Shown: one piece after another, positions 46,027 through 55,655 of the stretch | Numbering within the stretch: position 1 is the first letter of the stretch | How the letters are laid out: every line of letters begins with the position of its first letter | Source: Phyllobacteriaceae bacterium | GTDB taxonomy: Bacteria; Pseudomonadota; Alphaproteobacteria; Rhizobiales; Rhizobiaceae | NCBI GenBank assembly: GCA_002708825.1 | Contig: PAPF01000041.1 | Span: forward strand, 62,001 to 126,000 | Reading direction: 5' to 3' | Length of the DNA stretch: 64,000 nt | Translations under genes and position numbers: made by a program | Notes under the pieces: model-generated | The model's input: the letters and a program-made list of their open reading frames with translations, nothing else | Database searches by the model: none | What the model was told of the DNA's origin: nothing

Positions 46027-47178
46027 ATGACGCCGATGCCGCCGCTCAACATCGTGCATTGTTTCCGCTCCCCTGTCGGCGGCATTTTCCGCCATGTCCG
46101 GGACCTGGCACGCGCGCAGGAAGCGGAAGGGCACCGCGTCGGCATCATCTGCGATTCGACGACCGGCGGGGCCTTCGAGAACCGCATGCTCGACGAACTG
46201 GAGCCGGAACTGTCACTGGGTGTCCAGCGGACCGCGATGCAGCGTCACATCGGCCTTGGCGACATTGCCGCCGCGGCCAGAACATACAAGCTTGTCAAGG
46301 AATTGAAGCCGGACGTGTTGCACGGGCACGGCGCCAAGGGTGGCGTCTATGCCCGTGTCTTCGGCTCACTTCTGCGGGTTTCAAGGTCTCGCGTAGCCCG
46401 CCTCTATTCACCGCATGGCGGAAGCCTGCATTATGACCCGGGCACCGCGACGGGCAGGTTCTTCTTCGCCCTGGAGAAGCAGCTTTCAAGGGCGAGCGAC
46501 TGCATCCTGTTCGTGTCCGACCATGAAAGGCAGACGTTCCTGACCAAGGTCGGACAGCCGCATTGCCGTTCGGCGCTGGTCTACAACGGCCTGACCCCGG
46601 AGGAATTCGATCCCGTGATCCCGGATGCGGACGCGGCCGACTTCCTGTTCATGGGGATGTTGCGGCTCCTGAAGGGGCCGGACATCTTCCTGGATGCCGT
46701 TCTTCGGGTAAAGCGGCCGGACGGATCCCCGGCGACGGCCGTGATCGTGGGCGACGGCGAGGACCGTGAAGCGCTCATGCACCGGGTGGCCGGCATGGGT
46801 GCCGAGGAACGCATCCGCTTTCACATGCCCATGCCCGCGCGCGAGGCCTTCCGCCTCGGGCGCATCATGGTTCTCTCGTCGCGCGCCGAGGCCCTGCCCT
46901 ATACCGTGCTGGAGACGCTGGCCGCCGGCAAGATCATGATCGCAAGCCGGGTCGGCGGCATTCCGGAAATCCTCGGCCAGGATTCGCCTGCACTCTGCAC
47001 GCCGGACCCGGACAGCCTGGCGCCTGTCATGCAGGCGGCACTCGACGACGAGGCGGGATTCAAGGCGGCCATGCCGGACATTGACGGCCTCAGGGCCCGC
47101 TTCTCGGCGGCGGCGATGGCCAGCCAGGTGACCGCGATCTACCGGGACATCCTCTCACCCGGGTCAAGGGTTTCTTAG
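46027..47178 (+). CDS. GT4-family glycosyltransferase (EPS locus)
   Basis: 383 aa. The N-terminal half begins NIVHCFRSPVGGIFRHVRDLARAQEAEGH, a typical GT4 acceptor-side pattern. The C-terminal donor domain has FLFMGMLRLLKGPDIFLDAV, IVGDGEDREAL and RAEALPYTVLETLAAGKIMIASRVGGIPEIL (E-x7-E). It should add a sugar to the lipid-linked intermediate started by the downstream glycosyl-1-phosphate transferase. Starts seven bases after the OPX gene, so it is in the same operon. Confidence 0.9.
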   Translation: MTPMPPLNIVHCFRSPVGGIFRHVRDLARAQEAEGHRVGIICDSTTGGAFENRMLDELEPELSLGVQRTAMQRHIGLGDIAAAARTYKLVKELKPDVLHGHGAKGGVYARVFGSLLRVSRSRVARLYSPHGGSLHYDPGTATGRFFFALEKQLSRASDCILFVSDHERQTFLTKVGQPHCRSALVYNGLTPEEFDPVIPDADAADFLFMGMLRLLKGPDIFLDAVLRVKRPDGSPATAVIVGDGEDREALMHRVAGMGAEERIRFHMPMPAREAFRLGRIMVLSSRAEALPYTVLETLAAGKIMIASRVGGIPEILGQDSPALCTPDPDSLAPVMQAALDDEAGFKAAMPDIDGLRARFSAAAMASQVTAIYRDILSPGSRVS

Positions 47179-47240
47179 CACCCCGCTGATATGCTCCCTC
47201 GCGTCAGACATCCCGGCTCTGCCGGTTTCGCGGGACCACG

Positions 47241-48782
47241 ATGAGCAAGACCGATCCGACCCTCGCCTATTCGCCCGATTCCGTTCGCGCCTTCCAGCCG
47301 GAAGACAACGACCGGAGCGAGAAAAAGCGCGCGCTCAATGCCATGGCAAAGACGGTCGCGGCGCAATACCGCGACGATTCCCTTTCGCCGGCGATGATCA
47401 GCGGCATCGTGCGGCTGCTTGAATTCTGCGTCATGAGCATCGCGGGCTTTGCCGTCTTCTTCCATTATGTCGGGCTGGCGCCGGCAACAGCGCCGGCCTA
47501 TGCGATGACGATCCTGTTCGGCTCCGTTCTCACCGTCGTGGCGTTCGAATTCGCGGAGGGCTATCGCGTCAGCCGCCTGCGCCGTCCCTTCCTGCGGTTC
47601 GGGCGCTCCATCCTTGCCTATGCCGGCGCCTTCGCGCTCATGGCGCTCGCCTCGGTCTTCCTGAAGAACTCCGCCGACTATTCGCGCGTCTGGTTCGCGG
47701 GCTGGGCGGTTGCCGGATTTGCCGGCATCATCGTGCTGCGCATCGTCATTTCGCGCCTGATCGTGCGCTGGTCGCGCAACGGACGCATGGAGCGGCGCGC
47801 CGTGATCGTGGGCGGCGGCAAGGAGGCGGAAAAGCTCATCCGCTCCATCGAACGCTCGCCCTACAACGACGTGCGCATCTGCGGCATCTTCGACGACCGC
47901 GACGACAGCCGTTCGCCGCCGATCGTGGCCGGCTATCCGAAGCTCGGCAATATCGACGACCTGATCGACTTCGCGCGCATCGCCCGCATCGACATGATGA
48001 TCGTGGCGCTGCCGCTGACGGCGGAACGGCGCGTCCTGACGATGCTGAAGAAGCTGTGGGTGCTGCCGGTCGACATCCGTCTCTCGGCGCATGCCAACGT
48101 GCTGCAGTTCCGTCCCCGTTCCTATTCCTATGTCGGCACGGTGCCGATGCTGGACATCTTCGACAAGCCGATCACCGACTGGGATTCGGTGGCCAAGCGG
48201 ATCTTCGACATCGTCTTCTCGCTGTTCGCCATCGTCGCCTTCTCGCCCATCATGCTGGCGACAGCCATCGCCATCAAGCTGGAGAGCAAGGGGCCGGTGA
48301 TCTTCAAGCAGAAGCGGCACGGCTTCAACAACGAGACCGTGGAAGTCTTCAAGTTCCGGTCCATGTATACCGAGATGTGCGATCCGACGGCAAAGCAGGC
48401 CGTCACCAAGAACGATCCGCGCGTCACGAAGGTCGGCCGGTTCATCCGCAAGACCTCCATCGACGAGTTGCCGCAGTTCTTCAACGCCCTGTTCGGTTCC
48501 CTCTCGCTGGTCGGCCCGCGCCCGCATGCGGTGGCCGCCCAGGCCCACAACCTCTTGTTCAACGAGGTGGTCGACGGCTATTTCGCGCGTCACCGCGTGA
48601 AACCCGGCGTGACCGGCTGGGCGCAGATCAACGGCTGGCGCGGCGAAGTGGACAATGACGAGAAGATCCAGCGGCGCACGGAATTCGATCTCTACTACAT
48701 CGAGAACTGGTCGCTGCTGTTCGACCTGAAGATCCTCTTCCTCACGCCGATCCGCCTGCTGAAAACGGAAAACGCCTATTGA
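47241..48782 (+). CDS. Undecaprenyl-phosphate glycosyl-1-phosphate transferase (PssY/WcaJ-like)
   Basis: 513 aa. N-terminal half with about four membrane helices and a CoA-binding-like Rossmann region (RRAVIVGGGKEAEKLIRSIERSP). The C-terminal bacterial sugar transferase domain starts RIFDIVFSLFAIVAFSPIMLATAIAIK and has the conserved FKFRSMYTEM, RKTSIDELPQF and SLVGPRPHAV. It begins the repeat unit by moving a hexose-1-phosphate (often glucose) from UDP-sugar onto undecaprenyl phosphate at the inner membrane. It overlaps the polymerase gene by four bases (TTGA). Confidence 0.92.
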   Translation: MSKTDPTLAYSPDSVRAFQPEDNDRSEKKRALNAMAKTVAAQYRDDSLSPAMISGIVRLLEFCVMSIAGFAVFFHYVGLAPATAPAYAMTILFGSVLTVVAFEFAEGYRVSRLRRPFLRFGRSILAYAGAFALMALASVFLKNSADYSRVWFAGWAVAGFAGIIVLRIVISRLIVRWSRNGRMERRAVIVGGGKEAEKLIRSIERSPYNDVRICGIFDDRDDSRSPPIVAGYPKLGNIDDLIDFARIARIDMMIVALPLTAERRVLTMLKKLWVLPVDIRLSAHANVLQFRPRSYSYVGTVPMLDIFDKPITDWDSVAKRIFDIVFSLFAIVAFSPIMLATAIAIKLESKGPVIFKQKRHGFNNETVEVFKFRSMYTEMCDPTAKQAVTKNDPRVTKVGRFIRKTSIDELPQFFNALFGSLSLVGPRPHAVAAQAHNLLFNEVVDGYFARHRVKPGVTGWAQINGWRGEVDNDEKIQRRTEFDLYYIENWSLLFDLKILFLTPIRLLKTENAY

Positions 48783-50041
48783 GCGCCATCGCGCAGGACA
48801 TTCCGCGGGCCGCCGTCCATGCCAGGCTCGCCACCATGGCCGCCACCTTCTCGGTGGCCATCGGACCGCTGCTGGCCGGCTTCGTCATCCGCGAACCCGC
48901 GCCCTATGAACTCTACATGGTCGGGCTCATGGCGGTCTGGGCGCTGGCGGGCGCGATCACCTTCTCGCGCGCCATCACGCCGCTCATCGTCCTGATCGTC
49001 GTCTTCAACATCGGCGGTTTCCTGTCGATGCTGACCATGGCGGAACTCCGGGGCACGCCGCTCTACCTGGCGGTCTCGCTCTTCCTCGGCTTCACCGCGA
49101 TCTTCTTCGCCGCGGTCCTGGAAACGCGGCCGCACTATTTCAAATCGATGTTCCATGCCTGGATGATCGGCGCCTCCGGCACGTCGCTGCTCGGCATTCT
49201 TGGTTATTTCCATGCCTTTCCGGGCGCCGAGATGTTCACGCTCTACGGGCGCGCCGCCGGCGCCTTCCAGGATCCGAACGCCTTCGGCCCCTACCTTGCC
49301 GCGCCCGGCTTCTACCTTGTCTACCGCCTGGTGGCCGGTCGTTTTCACGACATGCTCCGCGTCGCCGTTCCCCTCATCCTCATCACGCTGGGGGTATTCA
49401 TGTCGTTCTCGCGCGGCGCCTGGGGTCTCTATGGTCTCGGCATCACCGTGCTGGTGGGCTTCATGTTCATCCAGAGCAGGTCGACGCTGTTCCGCCTGCG
49501 CGTCGCGGTCATGGCGCTCGTTGCCATCGTCCTGCTGATCCTCGCCATTCTCGTAGCGCTGCAGATCCCTTCCGTCGCCGAACTCTTCGAGACCCGCGCG
49601 CGTCTCGTGCAGGAATACGACGGCGCACGGCTCGGGCGCTTCGCCCGCCACATCATCGGCTTCATCATGGCCACGGAGAAGCCGCTCGGCATCGGCCCGC
49701 TGAATTTCGGGCTGATCTTCGGCGAGGACACGCACAACATCTGGCTCAAGGCGCTGATGGATTATGGCTGGCTCGGCTTCATATCCTTTGCGCTGCTGAC
49801 GGTCTGGACGCTGGGCGCCGGCCTGCGCATCCTGTTCCGGCCGCGCCCGTGGCAGCCTTTCTTCATGACGGCCTATGTCGCCTTTCTCGGCCACATCCTG
49901 CTCGGCACGGTGATCGACATCGACCACTGGCGCCACTTCTACATCCTGCTCGGCATGGTGTGGGGCGGCATCGCGCTGGAAGCCCGTGTCCAGGCAGCGC
50001 GCGCGGCCGGGCGGGCGCACCCGGCGCTGGCCGGAACCTGA
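48779..50041 (+). CDS. O-antigen ligase/polymerase (Wzy-like)
   Basis: 420-aa integral membrane protein with about eleven helices and the Wzy_C-like periplasmic loop between late helices: GRFARHIIGFIMATEKPLGIGPLNFG followed by DTHNIWLKALMDYGWLGFISF, containing the conserved H/N residues of the family. It polymerises lipid-linked repeats or ligates glycans in the periplasm. The TTG start at 48779 overlaps the previous stop; ATG 48836 is an alternative. Last gene in the EPS operon, upstream of a tRNA. No flippase gene is seen in the locus. Confidence 0.88.
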   Translation: MSAIAQDIPRAAVHARLATMAATFSVAIGPLLAGFVIREPAPYELYMVGLMAVWALAGAITFSRAITPLIVLIVVFNIGGFLSMLTMAELRGTPLYLAVSLFLGFTAIFFAAVLETRPHYFKSMFHAWMIGASGTSLLGILGYFHAFPGAEMFTLYGRAAGAFQDPNAFGPYLAAPGFYLVYRLVAGRFHDMLRVAVPLILITLGVFMSFSRGAWGLYGLGITVLVGFMFIQSRSTLFRLRVAVMALVAIVLLILAILVALQIPSVAELFETRARLVQEYDGARLGRFARHIIGFIMATEKPLGIGPLNFGLIFGEDTHNIWLKALMDYGWLGFISFALLTVWTLGAGLRILFRPRPWQPFFMTAYVAFLGHILLGTVIDIDHWRHFYILLGMVWGGIALEARVQAARAAGRAHPALAGT

Positions 50042-50110
50042 TCCCAATTGCCGCCGTGCGCAATTATTCCGGTTGCCAGAGGCCCCGATGCCAGCTAGAA
50101 GGCCAACCGT

Positions 50111-50187
<77 letters not shown>

Positions 50188-50240
50188 TTTCACCGGAAGC
50201 AACAGACAGGCCGGATGATTCCGCGGGCTTGCCGCGTGGA

Positions 50241-50534
50241 TCAATCCATTCCGTCGACGATGACGACCGTGCTCTTCGAATTGGCGTGGCGGATCGCGGC
50301 GACCGGGGCGTAGTCCTCCGAGCGCGCGAAGGCCTGCGCGCTTTTCATGTCCGGGAACTCGATGATGACAAGGCGGGTCGGCGTCCACAACTCGCTGTCC
50401 ACGACATCCAGTTCGCCGCCGCGCGCGCGGTAGCGGCCACCATGTTTCTCGGCCAGCGCCCTGGCCTTGGGCATGTAGTCCTTGTAGGCCTCGGCGTCAC
50501 GGATATCCACGTCGGCGATGATGAAGGCGGCCAT
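50241..50534 (-). CDS. DUF1330 domain protein
   Basis: 97 aa, the full DUF1330 unit (ferredoxin-like alpha/beta barrel). AAFIIADVDIRDAEAYKDYMPKA begins the fold, and the second part contains LVIIEFPDMKSAQAFARSEDYAP, the usual signature near the end. Members are small dimeric proteins of unknown function. It sits right after the tRNA gene and convergent with it, downstream of the MerR regulator gene on the same strand with a 36-base gap. Confidence 0.88.
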   Translation of the reverse strand: MAAFIIADVDIRDAEAYKDYMPKARALAEKHGGRYRARGGELDVVDSELWTPTRLVIIEFPDMKSAQAFARSEDYAPVAAIRHANSKSTVVIVDGMD

Positions 50535-50570
50535 GGGTCACTCCTCCCTGTCAGGCGAATCGGGAAAGGC

Positions 50571-51116
50571 TCAGCGCACCTGGTCGAGCAGGCGCTTGCA
50601 TTCCAGAAGATCGAACAACGCTTCCTGCAGAAGCGCCCGGTTGTCCCTCGAAAGGCTGCCCTGGCCGGCATCCACCGGGCCGTCATCGTCCGGCCGGCCA
50701 AGCCCGAAGAAGCGGCGCGGCTGCTTCGGCCTTGCCTCGCCGACAAGCTTGTCCTCGTCGGCCGGCCCTTCGGGCGCCGGATGGGGTTTCTGCGCCTCCA
50801 GTTCGGACTGTTTCTTCTGTGCGATCGCCTCGATGGCGGAAACATCACCGGTTCCCAGCGCCACCACGAAGGGGATGCCGTTCTCCTTGATGAGACGCTG
50901 CACGCCCTTGATGGTGTAGCCCTGGTCATAGAGCAGGTGGCGGATGCCCTTGATGAGTTCGACGTCCTGGGGCCGGTAGTAGCGGCGCCCGCCGCCGCGC
51001 TTCATGGGCTTTATCTGGGAAAAGCGCGTCTCCCAGAAGCGCAGGACGTGTTGCGGGAGATCGAGGTCCTCCGCCACTTCCGAAATGGTCCTGAAGGCGT
51101 CCGGGCTCTTTTCCAT
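50571..51116 (-). CDS. MerR-family transcriptional regulator
   Basis: 181 aa. The N-terminal winged helix-turn-helix reads [47 protein letters not shown], and a short coiled-coil dimerisation helix follows ([25 protein letters not shown]). The C-terminal about 80 residues are acidic, Pro-rich and without an evident ligand-binding cysteine cluster, so it is not a metal sensor. It lies next to ihfA as in other alphaproteobacteria. Target genes unknown. Confidence 0.92.
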   Translation of the reverse strand: MEKSPDAFRTISEVAEDLDLPQHVLRFWETRFSQIKPMKRGGGRRYYRPQDVELIKGIRHLLYDQGYTIKGVQRLIKENGIPFVVALGTGDVSAIEAIAQKKQSELEAQKPHPAPEGPADEDKLVGEARPKQPRRFFGLGRPDDDGPVDAGQGSLSRDNRALLQEALFDLLECKRLLDQVR

Positions 51117-51224
51117 GGGCCTCGCTCTCCCTTGCCGGCGGCAGACGCCGCCAACGAATCACGCATCTCCATCAGACCGCCACGGGCGGCCGCATGCAAG
51201 CGTGCGAAACGACCCGGAGGAAAA

Positions 51225-51542
51225 TCAGCCCTTGCCGCGCGACAGCTTGTGAGCCTGGATGATCTTGGTCTTCAGCACATTGGAGGCCTTGAAGGTCATG
51301 ACCTTGCGCGGAAGGATGGGGACTTCCTCCCCGGTCTTCGGGTTGCGCCCGATACGCTCGTTCTTCGAACGGACCTGAAAGGTGGCGAAGGACGACAGCT
51401 TGACGGTCTCGCCACGCACGATGGCGTCGCAGATCTCATCAAGAACCATTTCAACAAGTTGGGCCGATTCAGTGCGGGACAATCCCACCTTCCGGTAGAC
51501 CGCCTCCGCCAGATCAGCGCGAGTTATCGTTTTCCCGCTCAT
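51225..51542 (-). CDS. ihfA: Integration host factor subunit alpha
   Basis: 105 aa. The HU/IHF fold begins [37 protein letters not shown]. The beta-arm [23 protein letters not shown] holds the proline that intercalates into DNA. Sequence specificity is that of the IHF alpha chain; the beta partner is not in this window. Together they bend DNA at promoters and recombination sites. Located between fabH and merR. Confidence 0.95.
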   Translation of the reverse strand: MSGKTITRADLAEAVYRKVGLSRTESAQLVEMVLDEICDAIVRGETVKLSSFATFQVRSKNERIGRNPKTGEEVPILPRKVMTFKASNVLKTKIIQAHKLSRGKG

Positions 51543-51662
51543 GCGCCGCTTCCAGCCCGTCCTCTCCCTGACAGCCTGAAACCTACCCGCGTCTTGGAGC
51601 CAAGGTCAAGGTGCAAAGCCAACAGATTCGCCTGCAAATGCTGGCAGGAAAAAGCAAATTCG

Positions 51663-52634
51663 CTACATGCGCACCAGCACGGCGCCCCAGGTGAAGCCGC
51701 CGCCCATGGCTTCCAGCAGGACGAGATCGCCCTTGCGGATGCGGCCGTCCTGGATGGCCTCGGTCAGCGCCAAGGGCACGGAAGCCGCCGACGTGTTGCC
51801 GTGATGGTCGACGGTGACGACCGTCTTTTCCTCCGGAATGCCGAGCTTTCTCGCGGATCCGTCGATGATGCGCTTGTTGGCCTGATGCGGCACGAACCAG
51901 TCGATGTCGGCTGCGGTGATGCCGGCCTGGTTGAAGACATCCTCGATGACATCGGTGATCATGCCGACCGCGTGCTTGAAGACCTCGCGGCCCTGCATGC
52001 GCAGATGGCCCACCGTGCCGGTGGTCGATACACCACCGTCGACATAGAGCTTGTCCTTGTGGCACCCGTCGGAGCGCAGCGAAGCGGCCAGGATGCCCCT
52101 GTCGGCGATGGTGCCCTCGCCTTCCTGCGCCTCAAGAACCACCGCGCCGGCGCCGTCACCGAACAGCACGCAGGTGGTGCGGTCGTTCCAGTCAAGGATG
52201 CGCGAGAAGGTCTCGGAGCCGATGACGAGCGCGCGCTTGCCCATGCCGCCGCGCAGGTGCAGGTCGGCCGTGTTGATGGCGTAGACGAAGCCCGAGCAGA
52301 CCGCCTGCATGTCGAAGGCATAGCCATGGCGGATGCCGAGCCGGTCCTGGATCTCGACAGCGGTGGCCGGAAAGGTGTGGTTCGGCGTCGAGGAGGCCAG
52401 CACGATGAGGTCGATGTCATCGGGCTGCAGGCCTGCCGCCTTCAGCGCGGCGCGGGCCGCCGCCTCGCCCAGCGAGGCCGTGGTCTCGTCCTCGGACGCG
52501 ATATGGCGCTGGCGGATGCCGGTGCGCTGCACGATCCATTCATCGGTCGTCTCGACGATGTTCTCGAAATCGGTATTGGCCATGACACGGCGCGGCAAGG
52601 CCGAGCCTGCCCCAAGGATGACCGAACGAATCAT
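51663..52634 (-). CDS. fabH: 3-oxoacyl-[acyl-carrier-protein] synthase III
   Basis: 323 aa. Catalytic Cys in [14 protein letters not shown], His in [13 protein letters not shown] and Asn in [14 protein letters not shown] make up the KAS III triad. It condenses acetyl-CoA with malonyl-ACP to begin fatty-acid synthesis. The start overlaps plsX by four bases (ATGA), so the lipid genes are coupled. Confidence 0.96.
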   Translation of the reverse strand: MIRSVILGAGSALPRRVMANTDFENIVETTDEWIVQRTGIRQRHIASEDETTASLGEAAARAALKAAGLQPDDIDLIVLASSTPNHTFPATAVEIQDRLGIRHGYAFDMQAVCSGFVYAINTADLHLRGGMGKRALVIGSETFSRILDWNDRTTCVLFGDGAGAVVLEAQEGEGTIADRGILAASLRSDGCHKDKLYVDGGVSTTGTVGHLRMQGREVFKHAVGMITDVIEDVFNQAGITAADIDWFVPHQANKRIIDGSARKLGIPEEKTVVTVDHHGNTSAASVPLALTEAIQDGRIRKGDLVLLEAMGGGFTWGAVLVRM

Positions 52635-53677
52635 GTATTCTCCCCCGACGCGGCGGCCGGCCGGCCGGCGTGAAAATGCTCAAGGTCGCGTCCGATCTGT
52701 TCGAGCAGCCGGTTGCGGACCATGTCATAGCCAAGTTCGACAGCGGCGGCAAAGCCCTCCGCATCGGTTCCCCCATGGCTTTTCACGACAATGCCGTTGA
52801 GCCCCAGGAACACGCCGCCATTGGCCTTGCGCACATCCATCTTCTCGCGCAGGTAGGCGAAGGCGCCGCGGGCAAGGACATAGCCGAGCCGGGCCATGAA
52901 GGTGCGCTGCATGGCGGCGCGAAGGTAGCCCGCGATCTGCTTTGCCGTGCCCTCGGCCGTCTTCAGCGCGATATTGCCGGAGAAGCCCTCGGTCACCACG
53001 ACGTCGGTGGTGCCCTTGCCGATGTCGTCGCCTTCCACGAAGCCGTGATAGGTCATCGACGGCAGGGCGGCGTCGCGCAGCATCCGGCCCGCTTCGCGGA
53101 CTTCCTCCTGGCCCTTGATCTCCTCGACGCCGACATTGAGCAGGCCGACGCTCGGGCGCTCGACGCCGAACAGGGCGCGCGCCATGGCGGCGCCGAGAAT
53201 GGCAAAATCGGTGAGTTGCTGGGCGTCGGCGCCGATGGTGGCACCCACATCGAGGACCACGCTTTCGGAGCGGACGGTCGGCCAGATGGCGGCGATGGCC
53301 GGCCGCTCGATATTGGCCATGGTGCGCAGGCAGAACTTGGACATGGCCATCAGCGCGCCGGTGTTGCCTGCGGAGACGCAGACATCGGCCTCGCCCTTCT
53401 TGACCGCCTCGATGGCACGCCACATGGAGGACTTCCAGCGGCCGTTGCGCAGGGCCTGGCTCGGCTTGTCGTCCATCGCCACGGACACTTCGCAATGAAA
53501 CACCTCGGCATTTGCCTTCAGGCGCGGCAAGCCGTCGAGAACCGGGCGGATCGCCTCCTCCCGCCCGTAGAGCAGAAAGGTCACATCGTTGCGCCGTTCC
53601 AGCACGTGCTCGAGCCCGGGCAGGACGACGGACGGACCGAAATCGCCGCCCATGGCATCAATTGAAATGCGAATCAC
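52631..53677 (-). CDS. plsX: Phosphate acyltransferase PlsX
   Basis: 348 aa from GTG 53677, with GGAAG eight bases upstream. [22 protein letters not shown] is the diagnostic N-terminus (the SIDAMGGD loop), and [18 protein letters not shown] and [19 protein letters not shown] are also conserved. It makes acyl-phosphate from acyl-ACP for phospholipid synthesis. Longer in-frame forms upstream lack similarity. First of the plsX-fabH pair. Confidence 0.96.
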   Translation of the reverse strand: MIRISIDAMGGDFGPSVVLPGLEHVLERRNDVTFLLYGREEAIRPVLDGLPRLKANAEVFHCEVSVAMDDKPSQALRNGRWKSSMWRAIEAVKKGEADVCVSAGNTGALMAMSKFCLRTMANIERPAIAAIWPTVRSESVVLDVGATIGADAQQLTDFAILGAAMARALFGVERPSVGLLNVGVEEIKGQEEVREAGRMLRDAALPSMTYHGFVEGDDIGKGTTDVVVTEGFSGNIALKTAEGTAKQIAGYLRAAMQRTFMARLGYVLARGAFAYLREKMDVRKANGGVFLGLNGIVVKSHGGTDAEGFAAAVELGYDMVRNRLLEQIGRDLEHFHAGRPAAASGENT

Positions 53678-53794
53678 GCGTTCGTCTTCCCCGTCATGAT
53701 CCGGCCTCGCGGACCGGTCTTGCAAGTGCGGCGAAAATAGCGGTTTTGCTCGCCCGCACAATGGGCAAGCCGTGTTTTTGCGCCGCCGGCGCGT

Positions 53795-54346
53795 TCATTC
53801 CCCGTTGCCGCCCTTCAGCGCCGCCAGTTTCGCGAAGGGATTGGGCTTGTCTTCCGGTTGCGGTTCCAGACCGGCCGGAATTTTCGCGCCGGGCTTTCGC
53901 GGATAGGGATCGATGGCCAGTTCGAAATATTCCTCGGCGACGGCGCCGACATCCACCGTGTCGCCGGAAAACGGCTCGGGCGCATCCTCGCCCTCGGCAT
54001 CGACGAGGATCTCGCCGGACGGATCATGAGGACGGGCAAGGCGGGATCCTTCGGGCACGAACAGCGCCTCGATCTCCTCCTCGATCCGGCTTTCCAGCGG
54101 CTCCAGCGTGACGACGCATTGCTGCACGATCCGGGCGACGACCTTGCCGGAGACCTTCACGCCATCCTTCTTCCAGCGGGTGACCAGCAGATCGGCGGAA
54201 AATTCGAGGACGTCCTCAAGGCCATGCTGCGCGGCCAGCGCGTCACGGCTCTCCCGGTCGGCCGAAAAGGAAACCGGCAAGCCCTTTTCCGGCAGCCGGG
54301 CCACATGGACGGGCCATGAAACGGGGCTTCCTGCACCCTGGTTCAT
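53795..54346 (-). CDS. DUF177 (YceD-like) protein
   Basis: 183 aa. DUF177 proteins contain the motif C-V-V-T-L-E-P; here IVQQCVVTLEPLESRIEEEI matches. Its C-terminus includes DVGAVAEEYFELAIDPYPRKPG, also a family trait. In many bacteria YceD lies before rpmF and is linked with rRNA or ribosome maturation; here it lies after the ubiquinol-cytochrome c chaperone, whose stop overlaps this start by one base (TGATG). It ends 117 bases before plsX. Confidence 0.9.
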   Translation of the reverse strand: MNQGAGSPVSWPVHVARLPEKGLPVSFSADRESRDALAAQHGLEDVLEFSADLLVTRWKKDGVKVSGKVVARIVQQCVVTLEPLESRIEEEIEALFVPEGSRLARPHDPSGEILVDAEGEDAPEPFSGDTVDVGAVAEEYFELAIDPYPRKPGAKIPAGLEPQPEDKPNPFAKLAALKGGNGE

Positions 54347-54891
54347 CAGCTTGCCTCCTTCTTTTCCACGTCGGGGAAGGCGATACGCCCGCCAAGGATG
54401 GCTTCGTCGCCCTGGCCGGCAAGCGCGGCATCGGCCGCCAGCACATAGGACGCAAGGCTGCCCGCCTGCGGCCAGGCATCGGCATCGGGACGGATGTTGC
54501 GTTTGAGCGCCACCGCCAGACCGTCGGCATCGCCCTCGCCGAGCGCCTTCTCATAGGCATCGAGACGCCCGAAATACATGCGGGCCAGCTTCTTCATGCG
54601 CTTCGGGACAGAGGTGTCGCCAATGCCAAGTTCGCGCAGGGAATGGTCGACCTCCCTGAAAAAGACATCGGTCACATCCTGCGCCAGCGCTTCCAGCCGT
54701 TCACCGCGTGCGCGGCGCAGAAACAGGAACATGTGCAGGCCGATCATCTCGAACCGGCCGAGCGGGGTATCGGGCACGTCCCATTGCGCATAGAAGCGCG
54801 GCTGCCGCGCGGCTGCCACGATTTGCCCGTAAAGGCCATCGGTCAGTTCGTGATTGGCCTTGGCCTTGCGGCTGAACAGCCTTGCAAACAT
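54346..54891 (-). CDS. Ubiquinol-cytochrome c chaperone family protein (CBP3-like)
   Basis: 181 aa from ATG 54891. The core FYAQWDVPDTPLGRFEMIGLHMFLFLRRARGE and DVTDVFFREVDHSLRELGIGDTSVPKRMKKLARMYFGRLDAYE fit the CBP3-like family. The mitochondrial relative helps assemble cytochrome bc1. The bacterial member likely aids assembly of a respiratory complex or its cytochrome b. Forms an operon with DUF177, divergent from the bamE-like gene by 149 bases. Confidence 0.9.
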   Translation of the reverse strand: MFARLFSRKAKANHELTDGLYGQIVAAARQPRFYAQWDVPDTPLGRFEMIGLHMFLFLRRARGERLEALAQDVTDVFFREVDHSLRELGIGDTSVPKRMKKLARMYFGRLDAYEKALGEGDADGLAVALKRNIRPDADAWPQAGSLASYVLAADAALAGQGDEAILGGRIAFPDVEKKEAS

Positions 54892-55040
54892 GGGTTGCTC
54901 TCCTGGTTTACACGGAGCGGTCCGATGGGCCCGGTTGCATCGGCGCCCAAGCTGGTTTACCGAGTTTCGGCACGGGCGCAAGCAAGAGAGACGCCCTGCG
55001 CCGCGGATTCGATCCCGCGGCCCCAACGAAGGAGATTGCG

Positions 55041-55538
55041 TTGCGTTCCTCCGAATTCAAGACCCGCCCCTTCACCCGCACTGCCGCGATGGCGGCCGGT
55101 TTGGCGACGCTGGCCGTGCTGGCCGGCTGCAACGCCTCGGCCACGCTGTCGCCGTCGGAAACCCTGACACAGGGTTACGTGATGGATGAGCAGGCGCTCG
55201 AACTGGTGCCGGTCGGCTCTTCGCGCGAGCAGGTGCTGCTCGCGCTCGGCACGCCATCCACCACATCGACCTTCGAGAACGAGGTCTTCTACTACATTTC
55301 CCAGAAACGCCAGCGCCCCGTCGCCTTCATGAACGCGCGCCTGGTGGACCAGCGGATCCTCACCATCTTTTTCGGCGAGGATGGCCGCGTGACCAATATC
55401 GCCAATTACGGCCTGCAGGACGGCAAGGTGTTCGACTTCATGTCGCGGACAACGCCGGTTGCCAGCCGCGAAACCTCCTTCATCGGCCAGATGCTTACCG
55501 GCCTTGGCAAGCGGCCGGGCCGCTTCCCCGGAACCTGA
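55041..55538 (+). CDS. bamE: Outer-membrane assembly lipoprotein BamE/OmlA
   Basis: 165 aa from a TTG start at 55041 with AAGGAG six bases upstream. An upstream ATG would overlap the divergent gene start. Lipobox LAVLAGC puts the lipidated Cys at residue 30. The SmpA/OmlA fold follows with GYVMDEQALELVPVGSSREQVLLALGTPSTTSTFENEVFYYIS. It is a small accessory part of the BAM complex which folds outer-membrane proteins. Ends in a bidirectional terminator shared with hppA. Confidence 0.92.
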   Translation: MRSSEFKTRPFTRTAAMAAGLATLAVLAGCNASATLSPSETLTQGYVMDEQALELVPVGSSREQVLLALGTPSTTSTFENEVFYYISQKRQRPVAFMNARLVDQRILTIFFGEDGRVTNIANYGLQDGKVFDFMSRTTPVASRETSFIGQMLTGLGKRPGRFPGT

Positions 55539-55604
55539 CCGGGCGGACCGCCGTCAGCGGCATGGCGGGAAACCGGCCGCCCGGCACCGGGATTGTGAAA
55601 AGAA

Positions 55605-55632
55605 AAACCCCGCGGATCGCTCCGCGGGGTTT
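55605..55632. terminator. Bidirectional intrinsic terminator between bamE and hppA
   Basis: Perfect 12-bp stem AAACCCCGCGGA / TCCGCGGGGTTT with TCGC loop. T-rich tracts lie on both strands (TTTCTTCTTTT to the right; TTTTTCTTTTC to the left), so both convergent genes can use it. Confidence 0.9.
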
Positions 55633-55655
55633 CTTCTTTTCCCGGATGGGCCCGA

